A DNA stretch of 6,923 nucleotides from Actinomycetes bacterium (GTDB taxonomy: Bacteria > Actinomycetota > Actinomycetes > Actinomycetales > Cellulomonadaceae): NCBI GenBank assembly GCA_023430425.1, contig JAEZAR010000271.1, positions 1 through 6,923 of the forward strand, in the 5' to 3' direction. Under the pieces are notes generated by a model. That model saw only the letters and a list, made by a program, of their open reading frames with translations. It was not told where the DNA came from and ran no database searches. Both the position numbers and the translations under genes were made by a program. Each line of letters begins with the position of its first letter. The first letter of the stretch is position 1. Of the stretch, positions 1 through 5,005 are shown one piece after another.

Positions 1-517
1 CCCGCGCGTCGAGCAGCGCCTTGCGGGTCACGACGAGACCGAGGCCCTGCCCGACGGCGGCCACCGCCGCCGTCGCGAGCCCGAGGCCGAGGCGGGACGG
101 CCGGCCCGCCAGCCGCACGTACGGCACGAGCCCGCCCACGACGCCGAGCAGGATCACCAGGCACGCCACGATCGCCTCGAGGCCGAGCACGTCGCCGAAC
201 CACACCCAGGCGCCCACGGCCGCGACGACCGCGGCGGCGGTCTCGACGAGCAGGGACGCCAGCGGCGCCCCCAGCAGGGGCAGCGCGCGGAACAGCGCCA
301 CGCCCCCGACGCCCAGGCCGAGCGCGCCCGCCAGCACCAGCGCTCCGGCCTGGTCCCCGAAGCCGTGCCCGAGCGCGAACGACACCAGGCCGAGCACGGC
401 GACCCCGAGCGCCAGCCGCAGGGCGTTGGCACGGACCATCCCGACGAGCCGGATCGCGCGCCGGGCGACGACCGAGGTGACGCCGAACAGCAGCGCCGAG
501 AGGAGGCCGCCGGTCAT
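1..517 (-). CDS. EamA/DMT-superfamily membrane transporter, partial (C-terminal part beyond the left edge)
   Basis: The visible N-terminal 172 residues are almost entirely hydrophobic. They form about six membrane segments at roughly residues 2-20, 30-50, 57-80, 84-107, 112-133 and 144-165, broken by short Arg-containing loops such as VARRAIR and VRLAGRPSR. Short helices rich in Gly, Ala, Leu and Val, with a second set starting after about 140 residues, are typical of EamA/DMT permeases, which have two repeats of five helices and about 280-300 residues. The substrate cannot be told. The ATG at 517 is chosen because an in-frame TGA lies just upstream (536-538) and no other start lies between. 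Its only purine-rich upstream run, GGGGG, touches the ATG, so the ribosome site is poor and coupling to hydC is possible. It lies 34 bp after hydC on the same strand, so it may be the last gene of the hyd transcript, but nothing in it suggests a hydrogenase role. The family call is by fold and composition, not by a specific motif. Confidence 0.72.
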   Translation of the reverse strand, partial: MTGGLLSALLFGVTSVVARRAIRLVGMVRANALRLALGVAVLGLVSFALGHGFGDQAGALVLAGALGLGVGGVALFRALPLLGAPLASLLVETAAAVVAAVGAWVWFGDVLGLEAIVACLVILLGVVGGLVPYVRLAGRPSRLGLGLATAAVAAVGQGLGLVVTRKALLDAR

Positions 518-528
518 CCCCCGATCAT

Positions 529-544
529 GCCGCCCTCAGGCGGC
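529..544 (-). other. Intercistronic hairpin between hydC and the EamA gene
   Basis: A perfect 6-bp stem, GCCGCC and GGCGGC, closes a four-base loop (TGAG on the minus strand). It starts 8 bases after the hydC stop codon and ends 12 bases before the transporter ATG. No T-run follows, so it is not a classical intrinsic terminator. It could attenuate readthrough or stabilise the 3' end of the hyd mRNA. The structure is seen directly; the function is inferred. Confidence 0.4.
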
Positions 545-551
545 CCCCACG

Positions 552-1085
552 TCACGTTCTCCTCGCGGCCTCGGGCACGGCGGCCAGGGTCGACGCCCGC
601 AGCGCGGCGACGATCTCGCTCGCGTCGTCGGGGGTCACCCGGGCCAGCGCCTTGCGGTCCAGCAGCATCGCGGGCGGCGCGTCGCACATGCCGATGCAGT
701 TCGCCCACTCGAGGGTGAACGTGCCGTCGGGCGTCGTCTCGCCGAACGCGATGCCCAGCTCCTGCTCGAGCCGCGCCTGGATCGCCCCCATCCCCGCCAT
801 CGCGCACGAGATCGTCCGGCAGAGGTGGAGCACGTGGGTGCCCGTCGGCCGGGTGTGCAGGAAGTGGTAGAAGGTCACCACGCCCTGCACGTCCACCGGG
901 GTGATGCCGAGGCGGTCGGCCACGACCTGCATCGCCACGTCGCTGATCTGGCGCCGCTGGTGCCGGAGCGCCTGCAGGATCGGGATGAGGGCGCTGCGGT
1001 CGTCGCCGTGCTCGGCGACCAGGGCGTCGATGGCCGCCACGAGGTCGGCGTGGACGGACGCGACGTCGGCCGGGACGGTGGTCAT
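552..1085 (-). CDS. hydC: NADH-dependent [FeFe]-hydrogenase subunit HydC (NuoE-like [2Fe-2S] protein)
   Basis: This 177-residue protein belongs to the NuoE/HydC thioredoxin-like ferredoxin family, whose usual length is about 150-180. The N-terminal helical part (about 10-75) contains the typical stretch running from ALIPILQALR to VVTFYHFL. The cluster ligands are C89 and C94 (CRTISC, Cys-x4-Cys) and C130 and C134 (CIGMC, Cys-x3-Cys), followed by DAPPAM, the expected NuoE pattern. In the complex it should sit against HydB and carry one [2Fe-2S] cluster in the cytoplasm. The ATG at 1085 overlaps the hydA TGA as ATGA, which implies translational coupling. A strong purine-rich ribosome site, GGAGGGGAG (1092-1100), lies six bases upstream, inside the hydA end. 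It is the third gene of the hydB-hydA-hydC operon. A complex I NuoE is unlikely because the neighbour is an H-cluster protein and no other nuo genes are present. Confidence 0.93.
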   Translation of the reverse strand: MTTVPADVASVHADLVAAIDALVAEHGDDRSALIPILQALRHQRRQISDVAMQVVADRLGITPVDVQGVVTFYHFLHTRPTGTHVLHLCRTISCAMAGMGAIQARLEQELGIAFGETTPDGTFTLEWANCIGMCDAPPAMLLDRKALARVTPDDASEIVAALRASTLAAVPEAARRT

Positions 1086-3016
1086 CGTTCGCTCCCCTCC
1101 GCGGGCTGGCCCGCCGGGATCCAGGTGCCGCGCGGCGTGTAGCCGGTGTGCAGCAGGTGGTGGCTCGTGCGGCCGCCCGGGCCGTCCGTCAGGTACTCCC
1201 GGTACAGCCGGAGCACCGCGGGGTTCTCGTGGCTCTTGCGGACCCGGCCGGTCTCCCCGTACCGCGCGTCCTCGCCGTAGATGGCGCGGGCGCGGGCGGT
1301 GCGGATCTCCACGCTGGTCGGGATCGGCTGACCTCCGCCGCCGAGGCAACCACCGGGGCACGCCATGAACTCGATGAAGTGGCACTCGCTGAAGCGCCCG
1401 CCGGCCTTGATGTCGTCCATGACCTTGCGCGCGTTCGCGGTGCCGTGCACCACTGCGAGCCTGAGCGTCACCCCGCGCAGCCAGTCCCAGTCCGGCACGA
1501 GGTGGGCGAGCAGCCCGGGCACCGGGCCGAGGTCGTCGGGGAACGTGAACTCCGCGTAGCGGGTCTCGTCGAACCCCCGTACCGGCGTGATGTCCGCGCG
1601 GTCGAAGAGGTCCTCGACCTTGCGGGGGGTGACCAGCTCGATGACCGTGCGCAGGGCGGCCTCCATGACGCCGCCCGTGGCGCCGAAGATCACGCCCGAC
1701 CCGGACGCCGTGCCGAACGGGTCGTCGAAGTCGCTCTCCGGCAGGTCGGGCAGGTGGATGCCGTACTCGCGCAGCATCCGGCCGAGCTCGCGCGTGGTGA
1801 GGGACACGTCGACGTCGCGGTGCCCGGAGTCGGTCATCTCCGGGCGGGCGGACTCGAACTTCTTGGCGGTGCACGGCATGAGCGAGACCGACACGACGTC
1901 GGCGGGGTCGATGCCCTGCAGGCCCGCGTACCAGGTCTTGATGAGCGCGCCGAACATCTGCTGCGGGCTCTTGCAGCTCGACAGGTTCGGCAGGTACTCG
2001 GGGTAGGCGTGCTCGATGAACTTGATCCACCCGGGAGAGCACGACGTGAACTGCGGCACCGGCCGGCTGTGGTCGCCGAGCACGAGGTTCTCGTACAGCC
2101 GGAGCAGGAGCTCGGTGCCCTCCTCGATGATCGTGAGGTCGGCGCTGAAGTTGGTGTCGAAGACCTTGTCGAAACCGATCTCGCGCAGGGCCGTGTTGAG
2201 CTGCCACGTCACCGGGGTGCCCGGGGGCAGGCCGAACTCCTCGCCCATGGCCGCGCGCGGGGCCGGCGCCGTCTGGATCACCACGTGCTTGGTCGGGTCC
2301 TCGATCGCGTGCCACACGTCGTCGGTGCCGTCGACCTCCTGGAGGGCGCCCGTGGGGCACCTGTTCACGCACTGGCCGCAGTTGATGCAGACGACGTCGC
2401 TGATGGGCAGCGTCAGGTAGGGCGACATCGTGGTGGAGTCGCCGCGCCCGATGACGCCCAGCGCGCCCACCCCTTGGAGCTCCGCGCACGTGCGGATGCA
2501 CCGCAGGCAGTGCACGCACTTGTTCATGTCGCGCCGGATCGAGGGGCCGAGCGTGTCGAACAGCCGCGTCGGCTCGGTCCGCTGACCGAACCGGAAGTGG
2601 TCCGACCCGTACTCCTCGGCGAGGTCCTGGAGCTCGCAGTTGCCGTTGCGGCCGCAGGTCTGGCAGCTGCCGCAGTGCTCGGCGAGCATCAGGTCGACGA
2701 TCGTCTGGCGCGCCTGGCGGACCCGGCGGCTGTAGGTGCGGATCTCGATCGGCGTCGTGATCGGGTAGGCGCAGCTCGCCTGGAGGTTCCGCTGGCCCGC
2801 GACCTCGACGACGCAGATCCGGCAGACCCCGACGTCGGGCAGGTCCGGGTGGTGGCACAGCGTCGGGATGCGGCGTCCGGCCTTCTCGGCCGCCTCGAGG
2901 ATCGAGGCGCCGACGGGCACCTCCACCTCGTGGCCGTCGACGGTGACCGTCACCGTGGGGCTCGTGACGGCGGGGCCGCCCGGCATGCCCGGGGTGCCGA
3001 GTCCGATGGTCGTCAT
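1082..3016 (-). CDS. hydA: [FeFe]-hydrogenase catalytic subunit HydA (NAD-linked trimeric type)
   Basis: This 644-residue cytoplasmic enzyme interconverts protons, electrons and H2. Residues 20-95 are a plant-type [2Fe-2S] domain (C54, C65, C68, C82). Next comes a His/Cys-ligated [4Fe-4S] site (H114, C118, C121, C127) like that of NuoG. Two [4Fe-4S] motifs follow, C167/C170/C173/C177 and C210/C213/C216/C220, and then the H-cluster domain (about 245-625). L1 reads TSCSPGW (324-330), L2 MPCTAKKFE (380-388) and L3 EFMACPGGCLGGGGQP (549-564). K385, E299, E302 and S346 match the K358, E279, E282 and S319 positions of Clostridium CpI. C382, C553 and C557 are intact cluster ligands, but L1 has Cys-Ser where CpI has Cys-Cys. 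There is no C-terminal thioredoxin-like [2Fe-2S] domain as in Thermotoga HydA. The ATG at 3016 has the site AGAGGAG (3024-3030) seven bases upstream. It starts 25 bp after hydB and overlaps hydC by 4 bp. Maturation would need HydE, HydF and HydG, not encoded here. Confidence 0.97.
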   Translation of the reverse strand: MTTIGLGTPGMPGGPAVTSPTVTVTVDGHEVEVPVGASILEAAEKAGRRIPTLCHHPDLPDVGVCRICVVEVAGQRNLQASCAYPITTPIEIRTYSRRVRQARQTIVDLMLAEHCGSCQTCGRNGNCELQDLAEEYGSDHFRFGQRTEPTRLFDTLGPSIRRDMNKCVHCLRCIRTCAELQGVGALGVIGRGDSTTMSPYLTLPISDVVCINCGQCVNRCPTGALQEVDGTDDVWHAIEDPTKHVVIQTAPAPRAAMGEEFGLPPGTPVTWQLNTALREIGFDKVFDTNFSADLTIIEEGTELLLRLYENLVLGDHSRPVPQFTSCSPGWIKFIEHAYPEYLPNLSSCKSPQQMFGALIKTWYAGLQGIDPADVVSVSLMPCTAKKFESARPEMTDSGHRDVDVSLTTRELGRMLREYGIHLPDLPESDFDDPFGTASGSGVIFGATGGVMEAALRTVIELVTPRKVEDLFDRADITPVRGFDETRYAEFTFPDDLGPVPGLLAHLVPDWDWLRGVTLRLAVVHGTANARKVMDDIKAGGRFSECHFIEFMACPGGCLGGGGQPIPTSVEIRTARARAIYGEDARYGETGRVRKSHENPAVLRLYREYLTDGPGGRTSHHLLHTGYTPRGTWIPAGQPAEGSER

Positions 3017-3023
3017 GGCCTGG

Positions 3024-3030
3024 CTCCTCT
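3024..3030 (-). promoter_or_regulatory. Ribosome binding site deciding the hydA start
   Basis: AGAGGAG on the minus strand lies seven bases before the ATG at 3016. It favours that start over the in-frame ATG at 3052, which would overlap hydB by 11 bases and add twelve residues without family resemblance. Confidence 0.8.
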
Positions 3031-3041
3031 CACTCGCCCCG

Positions 3042-4232
3042 TCACCGGGCACCCGCGGGGATGTGGCCCAGCACCTCGGACCGGTAGTGCTCGACGATCG
3101 ACAGGAGCACGTTGGGGGCGGCCTGCCCGAGCCCGCACTTGGAGGCGACCTGCATCGTGCCGCCCAGGGCGACGAGGTCGTCGAGCTGGGCGCGGGTGAG
3201 CTCGCCGCGGCGCAGGGCCCGGATCCCCTCGAGCAGCTTGACGTTGCCCACGCGACAGGGGGTGCACTGCCCGCACGACTCGTTGACGAAGAACCACTGC
3301 AGGTTCTCGGCGACCTCGAGGAGGTCGCGCCACGGCCCGACGACGATCACCGCGCCACCTGTGGAGACGTCCTCGTAGGAGATCGCGCGGCCGAAGTCGC
3401 GCGCGGGCACGCACGTGCCCGCGGCACCTCCGACGATCACCGCCTTGGCGCCCTCCCCGCCGGCCGCCGCGAGCACCTCCGCGATGCTCACGCCGAGGGG
3501 GAACTCGTAGACGCCCGGGCGGGCGACGTCGCCGGACAGGCTCAGCAGCTTCGGACCGGTCGACCGGTCCGTGCCGATGCGCGCGAACCAGTCGGCCCCC
3601 CGCGCGAGGATCGCGGCGGCCCAGGCGAACGTCTCGACGTTGTTGACGACGGTCGGCGCGCCGTGGAACCCGGAGACCACGGGGAACGGCGGGCGGTTCC
3701 GCGGCTCGCCGCGGCGGCCCTCGAGGCTCTCGATGAGCGCCGTCTCCTCCCCGCAGACGTAGGCCCCGGAGCCGAGGTGGATCGTGATGTCGAACGCGAA
3801 GCCCGAGCCGAGGACGTCCTCCCCCAGGAGGCCCGCCGCCCGACGCCGGTCCAGGCACGCCTCGAGGTTGTCGAGGAGGTAGACGTACTCCCCGCGCAGG
3901 TAGCAGATGCCCTCGCGGGAGCCGATCGCGTGCCCCGCGATCGTCATCCCCTCGAACACCAGGTCGGGGAGCTCGGCGAGCAGCACGCGGTCCTTGAAGG
4001 TGCCGGGCTCGCCCTCGTCCGCGTTGCACACGACGTACCGGACGCCGTCGGGCGCCTCCGCCCGGGCCGCGAGCTCCCACTTGACGCCCGTGGGGAAGCC
4101 GGCCCCGCCCCGGCCCTTCATGCCGGAGTCCTTGACGGTGGCCACCACCCCCGCGGGGTCCAGGGCGAGCGCCGCGCGCAGCCCCTGCTCGGCCTCGATC
4201 GTGGCGAGGGTCATCGGCGTGCGGACGCTCAT
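3042..4232 (-). CDS. hydB: NADH-dependent [FeFe]-hydrogenase subunit HydB (minimal NuoF-like FMN/NADH subunit)
   Basis: This 396-residue NuoF-family flavoprotein passes electrons between NAD(H), FMN and a [4Fe-4S] cluster. The FMN loop GRGGAGFPTGVKW spans residues 40-52. NADEGEPGTFKDR (70-82) and the nucleotide-binding stretch from GSGAYVCGEETALIESLEG to RPPFP (154-184) follow. The SLBB-like region is about 228-285. The N3-type cluster ligands are C320, C323, C326 (ESCGQCTPCR) and C366 (SKCGLG). The protein begins near the FMN domain and ends about 30 residues after C366. It therefore lacks the N-terminal thioredoxin-like [2Fe-2S] domain and C-terminal 2x[4Fe-4S] domain of Thermotoga-type bifurcating HydB (over 600 residues). 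It is the first gene of the hyd operon. The ATG at 4232 is preferred because GGGGA lies eight bases upstream; the in-frame ATG at 4241 (three more residues) has GGGG touching it. A complex I NuoF is ruled out by the hydA neighbour. Confidence 0.94.
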   Translation of the reverse strand: MSVRTPMTLATIEAEQGLRAALALDPAGVVATVKDSGMKGRGGAGFPTGVKWELAARAEAPDGVRYVVCNADEGEPGTFKDRVLLAELPDLVFEGMTIAGHAIGSREGICYLRGEYVYLLDNLEACLDRRRAAGLLGEDVLGSGFAFDITIHLGSGAYVCGEETALIESLEGRRGEPRNRPPFPVVSGFHGAPTVVNNVETFAWAAAILARGADWFARIGTDRSTGPKLLSLSGDVARPGVYEFPLGVSIAEVLAAAGGEGAKAVIVGGAAGTCVPARDFGRAISYEDVSTGGAVIVVGPWRDLLEVAENLQWFFVNESCGQCTPCRVGNVKLLEGIRALRRGELTRAQLDDLVALGGTMQVASKCGLGQAAPNVLLSIVEHYRSEVLGHIPAGAR

Positions 4233-4257
4233 CGGCGCCATCCCCGGTCAGTAGGGC

Positions 4258-4269
4258 GTGGCGCGCCAC
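4258..4269 (-). promoter_or_regulatory. Perfect palindrome in the hydB leader
   Basis: GTGGCGCGCCAC is a perfect 12-bp palindrome centred about 31 bp before the hydB ATG at 4232. It is flanked by GTAG (4251-4254) and CTAC (4270-4273), which extend it as an imperfect inverted repeat with a three-base bulge. It could be an operator or, as RNA, a hairpin just before the hydB ribosome site. GTGGCGCGC recurs 25 bp away at 4283-4291. Only the symmetry is seen; the role is inferred. Confidence 0.4.
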
Positions 4270-4281
4270 CTACGCGACAGC

Positions 4282-4297
4282 TGTGGCGCGCATCACG
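4282..4297 (-). promoter_or_regulatory. CRP/GlxR-like site upstream of hydB
   Basis: TGTG-G-N6-TCAC-G matches the CRP/GlxR-type consensus TGTGA-N6-TCACA at 8 of the 10 defined positions. It lies about 50 bp before the hydB start. A possible -10 element, TACGTT on the minus strand (4298-4303), immediately precedes it in the direction of transcription. If that is the promoter, binding here would cover the transcription start and repress. Single-site matches in GC-rich DNA can be chance, so this is a hypothesis. Confidence 0.3.
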
Positions 4298-4369
4298 AAC
4301 GTATGGGGCCCGCGACGCCCCTCGCCTGGGCCCTTCGGTCCAGATCGGCCGCGGGCGGGTGAAGTAGTG

Positions 4370-4414
4370 GCCCGTCCCCGCGGGCGAGGCGGGCGAACCC
4401 CGGCCCGCGCGGGC
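4370..4414 (-). terminator. GC-rich hairpins after the regulator gene, possible weak terminator
   Basis: GCCCGCGCGGGC (4403-4414) is a perfect 12-bp palindrome starting 10 bases after the regulator stop. Flanking CCC and GGG can lengthen the stem beyond one mismatch. A second stem, GCCCG with CGGGC (4370-4374 and 4381-4385), lies just beyond. No T-run follows either, so termination is uncertain. They may partly insulate the hyd operon from regulator transcription. Confidence 0.3.
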
Positions 4415-4424
4415 GGGGCGGTGC

Positions 4425-4952
4425 TCAGCGCCGCGCGGCGTCCTCGTGGAGCGCGACGAACAGGGAGTACGGCACGCCGTCGGGTGCGGGCGCGCGGCCG
4501 GCGAAGTCCTCGAGCAGCTCGTCGATCCGCCGGCCGAGCTCGGCCCGGCCGGCGGCGTCGAGGCGGAGGCCGAGGCGTCCGATCGAGACGCTGGCGGGGT
4601 CCGCCTCGCCGAGCTCCTCGAGGAAGGTCTCCACGAGCAGTCGGTTGAGCATCGGCCCGGCCTCCGTGCGCCACGTCTTCCGGGTGGCCAGGTAGGGCAC
4701 CTCGCGCGCGCCGCGAGGTCCGCGACGCGCGGGCTGCGGCGCGAGGAAGCCGCGTCCGGCGAGGGTGCGCACGTGGTGGTAGACCGTCCCGGGGTCCCTG
4801 CGCAGCCGCGCGGCGATCTCGCGGTTCGTGAGCGGCTCGTCCAGGCACAGGCGCAGGATGCGCCACCGGATGACCGACGCGAGCGCGCGGGCGTCCGCGT
4901 CCACCTCCCGCTCGCGCGCCGGTCCGCCGGGGCTGCCGGTGTCATCGGCCAT
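4425..4952 (-). CDS. ArsR-like winged helix-turn-helix transcriptional regulator
   Basis: This 175-residue protein has an N-terminal winged helix (about 18-75). LASVIRWRILRLC is the first helix, LTNREIAARLRRDPGTVYHHVRTL forms the helix-turn-helix, and GRGFL leads into the wing. This is the pattern of ArsR/HTH_20-type regulators. The C-terminal part (about 95-175) is helical with ETFLEELGEAD and RRIDELLEDFAGR and probably serves dimerisation or ligand sensing. No Cys metal site is evident: the only Cys, C36, is in the first helix. The ATG at 4952 is preferred to the codon at 4982 because TATGCT lies exactly seven bases upstream with no Shine-Dalgarno sequence, the usual pattern of a leaderless actinobacterial mRNA. 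It is divergent from the MFS gene across 53 bp, a common arrangement of a local repressor and its efflux pump. Control of the downstream hyd operon cannot be excluded. Confidence 0.85.
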   Translation of the reverse strand: MADDTGSPGGPAREREVDADARALASVIRWRILRLCLDEPLTNREIAARLRRDPGTVYHHVRTLAGRGFLAPQPARRGPRGAREVPYLATRKTWRTEAGPMLNRLLVETFLEELGEADPASVSIGRLGLRLDAAGRAELGRRIDELLEDFAGRAPAPDGVPYSLFVALHEDAARR

Positions 4953-4959
4953 GGCGACG

Positions 4960-4965
4960 AGCATA
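4960..4965 (-). promoter_or_regulatory. -10 element of the regulator gene (leaderless)
   Basis: TATGCT on the minus strand fits TANNNT. It ends seven bases before the ATG at 4952, so transcription would begin at or next to the A of the start codon. The -35 region (TGCGAT at a 17-bp spacing) is poor. No ribosome site precedes the ATG, which agrees with a leaderless message. Confidence 0.55.
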
Positions 4966-4987
4966 GCGATTGACATTTCCAAATCGC
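4966..4987. promoter_or_regulatory. Inverted-repeat operator candidate in the divergent promoter
   Basis: GCGATT (4966-4971) and AATCGC (4982-4987) form a perfect 6-bp inverted repeat around a 10-bp AT-richer centre. It lies between the two outward-facing -10 elements and covers the plus-strand -35 box TTGACA. A dimeric winged-helix protein bound here would block both promoters, so it is the most likely binding site of the adjacent regulator. Outer arms AGCAT (4960-4964) and ATGCT (4995-4999) are also complementary but are largely the -10 boxes themselves. Confidence 0.5.
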
Positions 4988-4999
4988 ACGCGCCATGCT
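4970..4999 (+). promoter_or_regulatory. Promoter of the MFS transporter gene
   Basis: A perfect -35 hexamer TTGACA (4970-4975) is followed after 18 bp by CATGCT (4994-4999), a partial match to TATAAT. The GTG start at 5006 lies six bases further on without a ribosome site, so the transcript is probably leaderless or nearly so. Confidence 0.5.
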
Positions 5000-5005
5000 G
5001 GCCGC

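Noticed and set aside
514..807. 97-codon minus-strand frame ending in an ATGA with the EamA start
   Set aside because: The overlap looks like translational coupling, but the frame is shifted relative to hydC, whose Cys motifs fix the true reading frame.
21..1142. 373-codon open frame on the plus strand opposite the EamA gene and hydC
   Set aside because: It runs across two real minus-strand genes and their gap, and its product is compositionally biased (Pro, Ser, Thr, Arg, then His and Asp) with no domain.
3017..3052. Upstream in-frame ATG for hydA at 3052
   Set aside because: It would overlap hydB and place the strong AGAGGAG ribosome site inside the gene; the ATG at 3016 is better placed.
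1148..3199. 683-codon open frame on the plus strand opposite hydA
   Set aside because: It is antisense to a hydA gene with complete cluster motifs. Long antisense frames are expected where third positions are nearly all G or C. Its translation is a low-complexity mix of Arg, Ala, Val and Asp with no recognisable domain.
552..4232. Fragment of a respiratory complex I (nuoE, nuoF, nuoG)
   Set aside because: The large subunit carries the H-cluster L1, L2 and L3 motifs in its C-terminal domain instead of the NuoG molybdopterin-like domain, and no other nuo genes are present.
2868..4367. 499-codon open frame on the plus strand opposite hydB
   Set aside because: It is antisense to a well-supported NuoF-like gene and has only Arg/Ala/Asp-rich low-complexity sequence.
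4970..5005. Upstream in-frame TTG start for the MFS gene
   Set aside because: The TTG is part of the TTGACA promoter box, and the extra twelve residues do not resemble the family; GTG at 5006 fits the promoter.
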